64,000 nucleotides of DNA, taken from NCBI GenBank assembly GCA_022561875.1, contig JADFQJ010000005.1:16461-80460 (forward strand), read 5' to 3'. Both the position numbers and the translations under genes were made by a program. Source of the stretch: Bacteroidota bacterium (GTDB lineage Bacteria; Bacteroidota; Bacteroidia; Bacteroidales; VadinHA17). Shown here in pieces: positions 10,241 to 20,559 of the stretch (the first letter of the stretch is position 1; each line of letters begins with the position of its first letter). A model generated the notes under the pieces. The model saw only the letters and a program-made list of their open reading frames with translations, was not told the origin of the DNA and did not search any database.

Positions 10241-10588
10241 TTATTCCAATTCCTTCTGTTTAGATTTTGGCATTTTTTTCACAACCAGTTCATAGGAATG
10301 ATCGGTTAATTGAAAAACCAGCTTGTCAGGCATCGATCCATCCATGTCAATAGTGTTCCAATGCTTTTTGTTCATGTGATATCCGGGCCTTATTGATGGA
10401 TATTCCTCTCTCAGTCTGATGGCTTTTTCGGGATCGCATTTCAGATTTACCGAGAAATCTCCGTCAACATCTGTAAGTGCGAACATTTTACCCAGTACTT
10501 TAAATACAAGTGTTGTTTCATCAAAAGGGAATCCTTCCGTAACGCCCGGTTTTGCTAAACAATAATCTCTGAAGATTTCAATATTCAT
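10241..10588 (-). CDS. MmcQ/YjbR family DNA-binding protein
   Basis: CLAKPGVTEGFPFDETTLVFKVLGKMFAL...GYHMNKKHWNTI. Confidence 0.9.
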   Translation of the reverse strand: MNIEIFRDYCLAKPGVTEGFPFDETTLVFKVLGKMFALTDVDGDFSVNLKCDPEKAIRLREEYPSIRPGYHMNKKHWNTIDMDGSMPDKLVFQLTDHSYELVVKKMPKSKQKELE

Positions 10589-10775
10589 GTTAGTTAGTTT
10601 AAAGTGCTAACCGGATTTTAAAGCGTAAAAAAGGATTTTGCGAGGAACGAAGTGACGCCTGCCCTCCGCCTTCAGCCTTTCGTCCCCTCGCCCTCTCGCC
10701 CCCTCGCCTCTTCGCCCCTTCGTTTTTCTCCTCTTCCTATTTACTACCTACTATTTACTTCTTACTTCTTCTTTC

Positions 10776-11144
10776 CTAGTGCCTCAAAGTCGGGTAAAAA
10801 GCATCCTCAATATGTTCAATTTCATATTCCTGGTCGTCAAAAACCACAGTTATGATATCAAATCTCACTTCCAGGTCAATATCATATTTATGAATATAAG
10901 CATTGGCAGCCTGGATCAGGAATCTTTGTTTTTTCATATTTACAGCATCCCTTGGATTTTCCTGAAAACCAACCGATCTGGACTTAACTTCCACAATTAT
11001 AAGGAAATCGTCTTTTTCGGCGATAATATCAATTTCTTTCTTTCTGTGCCGCCAATTCTGCTTAAGGATCCTGTATCCTTCAGCAATCATCTTGTCTAAA
11101 GCAATTTGCTCACCCTTTTTCCCCAGATATTGCTGTCTTGTCAT
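10776..11144 (-). CDS. YraN family (UPF0102) predicted endonuclease-fold protein
   Basis: GKKGEQIALDKMIAEGYRILKQNWRHRKKEIDIIAEKDDFLIIVEVKSRS. Confidence 0.92.
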   Translation of the reverse strand: MTRQQYLGKKGEQIALDKMIAEGYRILKQNWRHRKKEIDIIAEKDDFLIIVEVKSRSVGFQENPRDAVNMKKQRFLIQAANAYIHKYDIDLEVRFDIITVVFDDQEYEIEHIEDAFYPTLRH

Positions 11145-11276
11145 TTATAAAGAATTAAAAACTAAAATTAGACATTTCCGTGGCAAATATGTAATTTTGG
11201 CACGAATTATTATGCCTGAATATGGTGAAACTGCTTATATTCACGCTCTTTTTATGGCCCGGACCGTCTGATAAAA

Positions 11277-11423
11277 ATGACGATTTTTAATTACAAATGT
11301 TATCAATGGCGGGTAAGAAACAAAGAGAAAAATACAGAAGTAGCATACTGGGTATTTAACGACGATTTTAATTTCTTCAATGATCTGTTTAAAATACCTG
11401 AAGATTATGAAATTTCACGATAG
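11277..11423 (+). CDS. Possible small ORF (48 aa), unknown
   Basis: ATG...TAG translating MTIFNYKCYQWRVRNKEKNTEVAYWVFNDDFNFFNDLFKIPEDYEISR; below the ORF-track length cutoff. Confidence 0.25.
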   Translation: MTIFNYKCYQWRVRNKEKNTEVAYWVFNDDFNFFNDLFKIPEDYEISR

Positions 11424-11543
11424 CCTATGTTTTTAAGTAGGGTGGTTGTATCATGTGTTTGAGTTCGGTTTAAATAAATTCTTTCGGCATTTTTCTCTCT
11501 CTCCCTGTTTTTTATACCAATCAAAAAATATGATTTTCTTGGT

Positions 11544-11551
11544 TATCTTTG
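11544..11551 (+). promoter_or_regulatory. Candidate Bacteroidetes -7 element TATCTTTG upstream of metG
   Basis: TAnnTTTG match 38 bp upstream of the metG ATG; -33 not evident. Confidence 0.35.
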
Positions 11552-11589
11552 TTCCAATTTGCATATTTCTAAAAAAACCAATTTTTCGG

Positions 11590-13620
11590 ATGAAAGGATT
11601 CAAACGTTTCCTCATTACTTCAGCATTACCTTACGCCAACGGACCTCTTCATATCGGACATCTTGCCGGTGTTTACGTCCCTTCAGATATTTATACCCGC
11701 TATTTGCGGGCAAAAGGGAAAGATGTTATTTCCATCTGTGGTTCAGACGAACACGGTGTGCCTATTACGCTAAAAGCACGAAACGAAGGTGTATCTCCGC
11801 AGGATATTGTCGATAAATATCATTTAATGAATAAAAATTCATTTAAAAAATTCGGGATCGATTTTGATATTTACGCCAGAACTTCAGCTAAAATTCATCA
11901 TGAAACGGCATCACAGTTTTTCAAAACGCTTTACGATAATGGAGATTTTATTGAACAGGAAACGGAGCAATATTATGACAATGAAGCAAGCCAGTTCCTC
12001 GCCGACAGGTATATTACCGGAACCTGTCCTCATTGTGGAAATGAAAACGCCTATGGAGACCAATGTGAAAATTGCGGAACTTCATTGAATCCCACAGACC
12101 TGATCAATCCCAGGTCAACTATCAGTGGGAATAAGCCGGTTCTCAAAAAAACCAAACACTGGTACCTGCCATTAGATAAACATGTGCCGTTCCTGAAGAA
12201 ATGGATACTTGAAGAACACAAGAACTGGAAAGCCAACGTTTACGGGCAATGCAAATCATGGCTTGATATGGGTTTGCAACCAAGGGCTGTCAGCCGCGAT
12301 CTGGATTGGGGGATTCCACTTCCTATTGAAAACACAAAAGGAAAAGTTATGTATGTCTGGTTCGATGCCCCGATAGGGTATATCTCTGCTACCAGGGAAC
12401 TGACAGATGACTGGGAAAAGTACTGGAAAGATCCTGACACTAAAATGGTGCATTTCATCGGTAAGGATAATATTGTTTTTCATTGCATTTTTTTTCCGTC
12501 AATGCTCAAGGCTGAAGGGAGTTATATTCTTCCTGATAATGTACCTGCGAATGAATTCCTTAACCTTGAGGGAGAAAAGATCTCGACCTCAAGAAACTGG
12601 GCTGTATGGCTTCACGAATACCTGGTTGAGTTCAGCGGAAAACAGGATGTTCTGCGGTATGTGTTAACTGCCAATGCTCCCGAAACAAAAGATAACGACT
12701 TCACATGGAAAGATTTTCAATCCCGCAACAATAACGAACTGGTAGCTATACTCGGAAATTTTATCAACCGTGCATTGGTCCTTACACAGAAGTATTTTAA
12801 CGGTATAGTACCGGAGTTGTCAGAATTAACAGACTTTGATAAAGAAACTCTTGAAGAGATCCCAAAGCTGAAAAAGAAAGTTGAAAACAGTCTGGAGAAT
12901 TTCCGTTTCCGTGAAGCACAAAAAATCGTAATGGATGTAGCAAGACTGGGTAATAAGTATCTCGCAGATACCGAACCATGGAAAATCATTAAAACTGATA
13001 AAACAAGAGTTGGAACTATTATTAATATTTCATTGCAAATAACTGCAAACCTGTCTATTCTCCTGGAGCCCTTCCTCCCTTTCACAGTAGAAAAAATTAA
13101 AAAGTACGTGAATTTTACAAAATGGAACTGGGAAATGATCGGACAGAAAGATCTGCTCCCTCCCGGGCATAAGATGAACCAACCTTCTCTTTTGTTTGAG
13201 AAAATTGAAGATAAAACAATTGAAAAACAGGTAAATAAATTACTCCAAACACGAAAAATATCTGAAAACACAACCGAGATCATGGAACAAAAAGATATTA
13301 TCTCATTTGATGACTTCACTAAAGTTGATATCAGGACAGCAACCATTCTTGAAGCTGAAAAGGTTCCCAAAACCACGAATTTGCTCAAACTAAAAATTAA
13401 TACCGGGGTAGGTGAGCGAATTCTTGTTGCAGGGATTGCCGGACATTTTGATCCTGATGAAATTATTGGAAAGCAAATATTGATAGTGCTTAATCTGAAG
13501 CCCCGCAAGATAAGAGGAATAGAATCTCAGGGCATGATCCTGATGGCAGAAACAGGAGAAGGGAAATTAACGTTTGTTTCTCCCACCGAAAAAATACCCG
13601 ACGGCTGTACTGTAAAGTAG
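11590..13620 (+). CDS. metG: Methionyl-tRNA synthetase with C-terminal tRNA-binding domain
   Basis: [38 protein letters not shown]-terminal EMAP/Trbp111 domain [15 protein letters not shown]; start MKGFKRF at 11590. Confidence 0.97.
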   Translation: MKGFKRFLITSALPYANGPLHIGHLAGVYVPSDIYTRYLRAKGKDVISICGSDEHGVPITLKARNEGVSPQDIVDKYHLMNKNSFKKFGIDFDIYARTSAKIHHETASQFFKTLYDNGDFIEQETEQYYDNEASQFLADRYITGTCPHCGNENAYGDQCENCGTSLNPTDLINPRSTISGNKPVLKKTKHWYLPLDKHVPFLKKWILEEHKNWKANVYGQCKSWLDMGLQPRAVSRDLDWGIPLPIENTKGKVMYVWFDAPIGYISATRELTDDWEKYWKDPDTKMVHFIGKDNIVFHCIFFPSMLKAEGSYILPDNVPANEFLNLEGEKISTSRNWAVWLHEYLVEFSGKQDVLRYVLTANAPETKDNDFTWKDFQSRNNNELVAILGNFINRALVLTQKYFNGIVPELSELTDFDKETLEEIPKLKKKVENSLENFRFREAQKIVMDVARLGNKYLADTEPWKIIKTDKTRVGTIINISLQITANLSILLEPFLPFTVEKIKKYVNFTKWNWEMIGQKDLLPPGHKMNQPSLLFEKIEDKTIEKQVNKLLQTRKISENTTEIMEQKDIISFDDFTKVDIRTATILEAEKVPKTTNLLKLKINTGVGERILVAGIAGHFDPDEIIGKQILIVLNLKPRKIRGIESQGMILMAETGEGKLTFVSPTEKIPDGCTVK

Positions 13621-13713
13621 AAGAATATTCGAGTTAACAACTACATCACACTGTGATCATCTCAGGTATTTGAAAAATCATAAATATTCAAACTTTGCGA
13701 AGCTTTGTTCTTC

Positions 13714-14712
13714 TTAATATTTCGTTACCCACACCTGTTCAAAACCTTTTTGTTTCCTCATTTTCCTCATTTCTGTTATTGCAAGATCAATTGAAGGATA
13801 TCCTTTCATGCCAACACGGTAATGATCATTATTTGCTTTGAAAACAACCGGATCGAACCCTTGTCTTTCAAGCTGTTTTTTCATGTTGTGTGCATTGTTT
13901 TCAATCAGGAAACTGCCGGCAATGATGTAGTAATGCAGATCGGCGACAGGTTTTTCGGGCTGCCTGTTTAACGATGGTTGTGCAATGGTTTTGGTGATTA
14001 TCTCTGCTGCCTTATCTGTTTTCTCAATGGTTTCAGGTTTCTCTATATCAATCTTTTCAATTTTTGTTTTTCCGGTTACACCAGCTTCTGTTTTGGGCCG
14101 GGCTTGTTCAGTCCCGGAAAAGGGATTAAGTGAGGAGATGACAGCATTAAAATCCAGCATATTTGTCTTCAACGGAATAAGTACAAGGGCAACAGCTACA
14201 GCCACAGCAATAGCTATACGCCTGAATGTGCGCCTCCTTGAAAGGGAAGCAGGGGATCTTTCCTCAAATTTCTTCTGAATACGTTTAGTTACATCATATT
14301 CTTCAAGAGGATCGAAATTAAAATGAGCCAGACCATATGAATCAAGCAGAAAATTAGTAGTACCTGAAGGCTCGAATTGCAGGTTCTTTTCTCTATCCAT
14401 TTGCAGGGTTCCCACATCTTCAATAATCACTTTCTTTCCCTTATTGAGTTTAGTTTTCAATCCTTTCACAAATGAATCAACAAGCCTTTTGGCATCAACA
14501 AACCCAATATTTTTCGATCTTGACACATAACCAATCAGCAAACCGTCATTGTGTTTCAGGTTACGGTTAAAACTTATCTCCTTGTAAGGTGGTGAAAACG
14601 AATTCTGTGACTGGTTAATCTTTGCTGATTGTAAATTGGCAACAAATCCACCAAAATCAGGAATAATAACACAATCGTGTTGAAACAACAGCTCTTTTAT
14701 ATAATTTTCCAA
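13714..14712 (-). CDS. HU-CCDC81-like / SPOR domain-containing protein
   Basis: N-terminal MENYIKELLFQHDCVIIPDFGGFVAN (HU-CCDC81 type), central TM, C-terminal SPOR repeat YYIIAGSFLIENNAHNMKKQLERQGFDPVVF. Confidence 0.88.
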   Translation of the reverse strand: MENYIKELLFQHDCVIIPDFGGFVANLQSAKINQSQNSFSPPYKEISFNRNLKHNDGLLIGYVSRSKNIGFVDAKRLVDSFVKGLKTKLNKGKKVIIEDVGTLQMDREKNLQFEPSGTTNFLLDSYGLAHFNFDPLEEYDVTKRIQKKFEERSPASLSRRRTFRRIAIAVAVAVALVLIPLKTNMLDFNAVISSLNPFSGTEQARPKTEAGVTGKTKIEKIDIEKPETIEKTDKAAEIITKTIAQPSLNRQPEKPVADLHYYIIAGSFLIENNAHNMKKQLERQGFDPVVFKANNDHYRVGMKGYPSIDLAITEMRKMRKQKGFEQVWVTKY

Positions 14713-15001
14713 ACCTGAAGTTTTTGAGTTATGTCAGTAACAAAGATAAATAAAATTTTATCCGGTCAATAATTTTTTTTACTAAAACTTTCTCTTTATC
14801 TCATACTCTTTCTTATTGTCTCCCAATCACACAGCCACACAATCTTTTCTTCACTTTTCCCTTTTATCTTTTTACTTTTGTCCACAGTGAAATATGCTCC
14901 TTCGTCGCATTTCACGTGGCAGGCTTTTGCCTTTTTAAAATGCAAATCCATACGATTTTATCTATCTTAGCGCCAAAATTATCCTTCTTAACCGATAAAA
15001 C

Positions 15002-16138
15002 ATGAAAGAAATCCGGATGGTTGACCTTAACGGGCAACATCAGAAAATCCATACCCTTATTAATAATTCCATCGAAGGAGTCATAAATTCCACTGCATTT
15101 ATAAATGGACCCGAGGTAAAGAATTTTCAAAAGAGTCTTGAAAATTACCTTAATGCAAAACATGTTATTCCTTGCGGCAACGGTACGGATGCTCTTCAGA
15201 TATCACTTATGTCACTGTGTCTCAGGCCGGGAGATGAAATAATCACTTCCGATTTTACATTTATCGCTACGTCAGAGGTGATTGCTTTTCTTGGTCTCAA
15301 ACCTGTATTTGTTGATGTTGAACCCGGCAGCTTTAACATATCCCCCGATTCTATCAAGAAATCACTTTCTCCAAAAACAAAAGTCATTGTACCTGTTCAC
15401 CTCTTCGGGCAATGTGCAAATATGGATGAGATTCTTAACATTGCAAAAGAGAATAACCTTTTTGTTATTGAAGATACTGCACAAGCTCTTGGCGCTGAAT
15501 ACTCTTTCAGTGACGGAACAAAAGCCAGGGCAGGAACAATGGGTGATATCGGAACTGTTTCATTCTTCCCATCCAAGAATCTGGGTGCATATGGAGACGG
15601 GGGTGCCATTATCACAAATAACGATGATCTTGCAACGAAGATCCGTTCCATCGGGAACCACGGAATGGAGAAAAGATATTATCATAACAGGATTGGTGTA
15701 AATTCCCGGCTTGACAGTATCCAGGCAGCCATACTGAATGTTAAACTGAAATATCTGGATGAGTATAACCAGAGCCGTCAAAAAGCAGCAGCCTTTTATG
15801 ATAAAGCATTCCGGAACCTGGATGGAATTACAATCCCACACCGCACCAACTCCTCTACACATATTTTCCACCAGTATACTTTAACAACAGAGCCGGAATT
15901 AAGAGACCCGTTAAATGCATGGCTTGCCCAAAAAGGTATCCCGTCAATGATCTATTATCCCGTTCCTCTTCACCAGCAAAAAGTTTTCAGTAACTATGGA
16001 TATAATAACAAAAAGTTTCAGGTTACCGGGAGTCTGAGCCGCCGGGTAATTTCATTGCCAATGCATACCGAACTGGATAAAGAACAGTTAGATTACATTG
16101 TAAGTCATATAATTACATTTCTTAACAACCATAAATAA
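15002..16138 (+). CDS. DegT/DnrJ/EryC1/StrS aminotransferase (WbpE-like)
   Basis: CGNGTDALQISLMSL, EDTAQALGAEY, SFFPSKNLGAYGDGGAIITN (PLP lysine). Confidence 0.92.
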   Translation: MKEIRMVDLNGQHQKIHTLINNSIEGVINSTAFINGPEVKNFQKSLENYLNAKHVIPCGNGTDALQISLMSLCLRPGDEIITSDFTFIATSEVIAFLGLKPVFVDVEPGSFNISPDSIKKSLSPKTKVIVPVHLFGQCANMDEILNIAKENNLFVIEDTAQALGAEYSFSDGTKARAGTMGDIGTVSFFPSKNLGAYGDGGAIITNNDDLATKIRSIGNHGMEKRYYHNRIGVNSRLDSIQAAILNVKLKYLDEYNQSRQKAAAFYDKAFRNLDGITIPHRTNSSTHIFHQYTLTTEPELRDPLNAWLAQKGIPSMIYYPVPLHQQKVFSNYGYNNKKFQVTGSLSRRVISLPMHTELDKEQLDYIVSHIITFLNNHK

Positions 16139-16147
16139 AACAGGTGA

Positions 16148-16735
16148 ATGGGGAAAGAATATTTCGCACACAAAACTGCTGTAATTGATGATGGTTGCAG
16201 TATTGGAAAAGGAACAAAAATCTGGCATTTTACACATATTATGCCCGGTTGTGAAATCGGAGAAAAATGTAACATCGGACAAAACGTTGTTGTTTCCCCA
16301 CAGGTCAGACTTGGGAAAAACGTGAAAGTCCAGAACAACGTTTCTATCTATACAGGAGTGATATGTGAAGAGGATGTTTTCCTGGGACCTTCAATGGTAT
16401 TCACTAATATCATCAATCCCAGAAGTTCAGTTATCAGAAAAGATGAATATATGAAAACCTATGTTGAGAAAGGAGCAAGCATCGGGGCTAATGCAACAAT
16501 AATTTGCGGGATCCGTATCGGGAAATATGCATTTATCGGAGCCGGAGCTGTAGTTAATAAAGATGTTAAACCTTATTCACTTGTTGTTGGTAACCCTGGC
16601 CGCCCTATCGGATGGATGAGTGAATTTGGACACAGACTGCTATTCGATAAAAAAGGTTCAGCCCAATGTTCGGAAAGTAAGGAGAAATATATATTGAAAG
16701 ACGGAGTGGTTAATAAAATAAAAGATGCTGATTAA
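16148..16735 (+). CDS. Left-handed beta-helix N-acetyltransferase (WbpD-like)
   Basis: Hexapeptide repeats IGKGTKIWHFTHIMPGCEIGEKCNIGQNVVVSPQVRLGKNVKVQNNVSIYTGV. Confidence 0.9.
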   Translation: MGKEYFAHKTAVIDDGCSIGKGTKIWHFTHIMPGCEIGEKCNIGQNVVVSPQVRLGKNVKVQNNVSIYTGVICEEDVFLGPSMVFTNIINPRSSVIRKDEYMKTYVEKGASIGANATIICGIRIGKYAFIGAGAVVNKDVKPYSLVVGNPGRPIGWMSEFGHRLLFDKKGSAQCSESKEKYILKDGVVNKIKDAD

Positions 16736-16803
16736 CATAACTTAAGAACATCGCTTTGCAAATTGATTAAAAAAACTTAATCATATTCCCGATAAATCGG
16801 GAC

Positions 16804-16862
16804 TGAAAAGTATAAATAGCCCGGTCTTCAGATTGCCGACTGCCGACTGAAGATTGCCGACT
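16804..16862 (+). repeat. Dispersed 59-bp intergenic repeat, copy 1
   Basis: Ungapped match (7 mismatches/59 by my alignment) to the reverse complement of 23711..23769. Confidence 0.85.
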
Positions 16863-16897
16863 TTAAAATGCAAAGTATAATGAAATTAGCCTAAAAA

Positions 16898-16960
16898 TTT
16901 AGACATTTTAGCATTCCAGACATTTTAGGTACTTTAGGCACTTTAGGCACTTTAGGCATT
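16898..16960 (+). repeat. TTTAG(G/A)CA(C/T)-type tandem microrepeat upstream of the Gfo/Idh/MocA gene
   Basis: tttagacattttagcattccagacattttaggtactttaggcactttaggcactttaggcat. Confidence 0.8.
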
Positions 16961-16981
16961 TCTTTTATCAAGCCATAAACA

Positions 16982-17011
16982 TTGAAATTCCGATACAATT
17001 AACTACCTTTG
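16982..17011 (+). promoter_or_regulatory. Bacteroidetes primary-sigma promoter candidate (TTG-N19-TACCTTTG)
   Basis: TTG at 16982-16984, 19-nt spacer, TACCTTTG at 17004-17011, 20 bp upstream of ATG 17032. Confidence 0.7.
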
Positions 17012-17031
17012 GTATCCACAAATTAATTACT

Positions 17032-17994
17032 ATGAAAAATAAGAAGAAGCAAGTAAATTTTGCATTAATTGGTGTTGCCGGCTATATTGCTGCCAAACAT
17101 TTGGAAGCCATAAAAAGCACTGATAATCTGCTTCTTGCAGCGCTGGACAAATTTGACAGTGTTGGTATTATGGACGGTTTTTTCCCTTCTTCCGATTTTT
17201 TTGTGGAATTTGAGCGATTCGACCGCCATATAGATAAACTGCGGAGATTTGGAACAAAAATAGACTATGTCAGTATATGTTCTCCTAATTACCTGCACGA
17301 TTCACATATACGTTTTGCGTTGCGGCATCAGGCAGACGCTATCTGCGAAAAACCTGTTGTATTAAACCCATGGAATATTGAAGCGCTGCAGGACATTGAA
17401 AAGGAAACCGGCAAAATGGTGAACACGATCTTTCAACTACGCCTGCACCCTTCTATCATTAAACTAAAAAAAATAATCGACGAAAGTCCGAAGGATAAAA
17501 TCTTTGATCTTGATCTGACTTATATTACAAGTCGCGGAAACTGGTATTTTATTTCATGGAAAGGAGATATTCAGAAATCCGGCGGGGTTGCTACAAATAT
17601 TGGTGTTCATTTTTTTGATATGTTAACATGGATATTTGGCGATGTGAAAAAGAATGTGGTCCATATTTCACAATACAATAAAGCTGCCGGGTTTCTTGAA
17701 CTTGAAAAAGCAAGAGTAAGATGGTTCCTGAGTGTGGATAACAACGATCTTCCGGTTGAAATTAAGGAAAAAGACCAGGGTACCTTCCGGTCGATCAAGC
17801 TTGAAGGTGAAGAAATTGAATTCAGTGATGGTTTTACCGACCTTCATACTGTCAGTTATCAGAAAATTCTTCAGGGTAACGGTTTTAGTCTTGAAGATGC
17901 AAAAAAATCGATCGAAACAGTATATACCATACGAAACGCTAAATCCAAAAGATTAAAAGGTGAATATCATCCATTTTGTAAGAATATTAAATGA
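17032..17994 (+). CDS. Gfo/Idh/MocA family oxidoreductase (WbpB-like)
   Basis: FALIGVAGYIAAKHLEAIK, YVSICSPNYLHDSHI, CEKPVVLNPWN, GGVATNIGVHFFDMLTWIFG. Confidence 0.9.
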   Translation: MKNKKKQVNFALIGVAGYIAAKHLEAIKSTDNLLLAALDKFDSVGIMDGFFPSSDFFVEFERFDRHIDKLRRFGTKIDYVSICSPNYLHDSHIRFALRHQADAICEKPVVLNPWNIEALQDIEKETGKMVNTIFQLRLHPSIIKLKKIIDESPKDKIFDLDLTYITSRGNWYFISWKGDIQKSGGVATNIGVHFFDMLTWIFGDVKKNVVHISQYNKAAGFLELEKARVRWFLSVDNNDLPVEIKEKDQGTFRSIKLEGEEIEFSDGFTDLHTVSYQKILQGNGFSLEDAKKSIETVYTIRNAKSKRLKGEYHPFCKNIK

Positions 17995-18000
17995 AAAAAA

Positions 18001-18200
18001 GTTGAGTAAGGTGAGTAAGGTGAGTGAAGATGAGGAAATGAGTGAATGAGTAAATGATAAAATGAGTAAATGGGAAGAGGTGAAGAGGGACGAAGAGAGG
18101 GAGCGAGGGGGCGACTGAGAGATGAAGAGAAGAGTGTGTTCACGATTCTTCAATTTTAGTCATTTTAGTCATTTTAGTCATTTTAGTCATTTTGAATTTT
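18001..18200 (+). repeat. Composite intergenic microrepeat array (GAGTAAGGT, GAAGAGG/CGAGGGGGCGA, GTCATTTTA units)
   Basis: gttgagtaaggtgagtaaggtgagtgaag..., then ...gggagcgagggggcgactgag..., then four tandem attttagtc units. Confidence 0.8.
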
Positions 18201-18234
18201 AATCACTGAACAATTAATAAAGCATAAAACGAAC

Positions 18235-19497
18235 ATGAAAATATCGATTACCGGTTTGGGCTATGTCGGGCTTCCATTGGCTCTTGAATTTGCAAAACAT
18301 CTTCCTGTTATTGGATTTGATATCCGGGAAGAGAGGATAGAAATGATGAAAAATGGCAAAGATCCCAGCCATGAGTTGACCCCGGAAGAGTTCAAAGGAA
18401 AAAATATTAAGTTCACTTCCGATCCGGACGACTTAAAAGAAGCATCTTTCCATATCATTGCCGTACCAACACCCATTGATGACCATAACCTGCCTGACCT
18501 GAAGATACTTTTGGAAGCCACATCAATAGTTGGCAAACAGCTAAAAAGAGGTGATTATGTCGTTTTCGAATCAACTGTTTACCCGGGCTGCACCGAAGAA
18601 GAATGTATCCCTCTGCTTGAAAAGGAATGCGGACTTTCGTGCGGAAATGATTTTAAAGTTGGTTTTTCCCCGGAAAGAATAAATCCGGGAGACAGGGAAC
18701 ACACACTTACAAAAATTGTTAAAGTAGTATCGGGTTGTGATGATGAAGCACTTGAGATTATCAGTAAAACCTACGAAATGATCATTGAAGCAGGTATTTA
18801 CCGTGCCGGTTCAATAAAAATTGCCGAAGCTGCCAAGATCATTGAAAACACACAACGGGATATCAATATCGCTTTCATGAATGAGCTTTCAATCATTTTC
18901 AACCGTATGAATATCAACACATACGAAGTGCTTGAAGCAGCGGGCACAAAATGGAATTTCCTGAATTTCTTTCCGGGTCTTGTCGGCGGACACTGTATAG
19001 GAGTCGACCCATACTATCTTGCATACAAGGCAAAAGAGCTTGGATATCATGCACAGATAATTAACTCGGGCCGGTTCGTAAACGATTCAATGGGCGCCTA
19101 TATTGCCAAACAAACTGTAAAAAAAATTATAGCCCAAAAGAAAAATATTTCCGAATCCAAAGTTTTGATACTGGGAATAACATTTAAAGAGAATGTTAGT
19201 GATATAAGAAATTCCAAGGTTATTGATGTAATAAAGGAATTTATTTCATTCGGAGTAAAAGTGGACGTTATCGATCCTTACGCAAACAAAACAGAGGTCA
19301 GGAAAGAATTTGGGCTTGACCTTAAAGATAAGGTCTCGAAAGGGTATGACGCCATTGTATTAGCGGTAAATCATGAAGAATACAGAACATTGGATGAAGA
19401 ATATTTTAGTTCAATCGCTGCTGATAAAGCCATTTTTGTTGATATAAAAGGGACATTTAGAAATAAAATTAACAAACTGGAATACTGGAGTTTATAA
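18235..19497 (+). CDS. Nucleotide-sugar (UDP-HexNAc) 6-dehydrogenase (WbpA/TviB-like)
   Basis: ITGLGYVGLPLALEFAKH, VPTPID, ESTVYPGCTEEECIPLLE, VGGHCIGVDPYYLAYKA. Confidence 0.92.
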   Translation: MKISITGLGYVGLPLALEFAKHLPVIGFDIREERIEMMKNGKDPSHELTPEEFKGKNIKFTSDPDDLKEASFHIIAVPTPIDDHNLPDLKILLEATSIVGKQLKRGDYVVFESTVYPGCTEEECIPLLEKECGLSCGNDFKVGFSPERINPGDREHTLTKIVKVVSGCDDEALEIISKTYEMIIEAGIYRAGSIKIAEAAKIIENTQRDINIAFMNELSIIFNRMNINTYEVLEAAGTKWNFLNFFPGLVGGHCIGVDPYYLAYKAKELGYHAQIINSGRFVNDSMGAYIAKQTVKKIIAQKKNISESKVLILGITFKENVSDIRNSKVIDVIKEFISFGVKVDVIDPYANKTEVRKEFGLDLKDKVSKGYDAIVLAVNHEEYRTLDEEYFSSIAADKAIFVDIKGTFRNKINKLEYWSL

Positions 19498-19499
19498 AA

Positions 19500-20528
19500 A
19501 TGAAAAAACAAATTCTAGTAACAGGAGGTATCGGTTATATTGGTTCACATACTGTTGTTGAACTAATCGAATCAGGATTCGAAGTCATTATTGTTGATAA
19601 CCTGTCCAATTCAAGTATAGCTGCGTTAAACGGCATCGGGGAAATTACCGGTAAGAGTCCCCTGTTTGAAAAACTTGATGTTTGTAATAAATCACAGCTC
19701 AGATCCTTTTTTGAGAAACATGCCGGCATTGTAGCCATTATTCACTTTGCCGCCTTTAAATCAGTGGGTGAATCGGTATCAAATCCACTGAAATATTACT
19801 ATAACAATCTTGTGTCTACCATAAACCTTCTCCACTTCATGAAGGAGAAAGATATTCCGTATATGGTTTTTTCATCATCATGCACTGTTTACGGACAACC
19901 TGATGAACTGCCTGTTTCAGAAGAGGCTCCTGTAAAAAAGGCAATGTCTCCTTATGGTAACACCAAACAGGTAATGGAAGAGATCATCAGTGATACTCTT
20001 GCTTCAACCCCCTCGCTTAAAGCAATATCACTCAGGTATTTTAATCCGATCGGAGCTCATCCTTCAGCTCTGATCGGTGAATTGCCTATTGGTATACCTG
20101 ATAACCTGGTACCGTTTATTACACAAACAGCCATTGGGATACGTGATGAGCTAAAAGTTTTTGGAGATGATTATAACACTCCCGACGGTTCGGCAATAAG
20201 GGATTACCTGCACGTTGTTGACCTTGCAAAAGCTCATGTAGTTGCCTTGCAAAGATTGTTGAACAAGCAAAATAAGGAAAATTACGAAGTGTTTAACCTG
20301 GGAACAGGAGAAGGTGTATCTGTATTGGAAGCTATCAAATCGTTTGAACGTGCCACGGGTGAAAAACTGAATTATAAAATTGTTGACAAAAGGCCCGGAG
20401 ATATAGAGAAATTATGGGGAGATACAAGCCTTGCGAATAAAGAGTTGGGATGGAAAGCTGAAAAGAGTCTTGATGATGCTATGCTAACAGCATGGAAATG
20501 GGAAAATTATTTACAGAAACGGAAATAG
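19500..20528 (+). CDS. galE: UDP-glucose/UDP-GlcNAc 4-epimerase
   Basis: VTGGIGYIGSHTVVELIE, FSSSCTVYGQPDELPVSE, YGNTKQVMEEI. Confidence 0.94.
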   Translation: MKKQILVTGGIGYIGSHTVVELIESGFEVIIVDNLSNSSIAALNGIGEITGKSPLFEKLDVCNKSQLRSFFEKHAGIVAIIHFAAFKSVGESVSNPLKYYYNNLVSTINLLHFMKEKDIPYMVFSSSCTVYGQPDELPVSEEAPVKKAMSPYGNTKQVMEEIISDTLASTPSLKAISLRYFNPIGAHPSALIGELPIGIPDNLVPFITQTAIGIRDELKVFGDDYNTPDGSAIRDYLHVVDLAKAHVVALQRLLNKQNKENYEVFNLGTGEGVSVLEAIKSFERATGEKLNYKIVDKRPGDIEKLWGDTSLANKELGWKAEKSLDDAMLTAWKWENYLQKRK

Positions 20529-20559
20529 AACCTTTTTTTATTGATAAAACCGTTTACAA

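Noticed and set aside
11446-11589. 48-aa N-terminal extension of MetG
   Set aside because: Hydrophobic, non-conserved and contains the likely promoter; the normal MetG start is MKGFKRF.
12717-13508. 263-aa antisense ORF inside metG
   Set aside because: Shadow ORF; the forward frame is unambiguous methionyl-tRNA synthetase.
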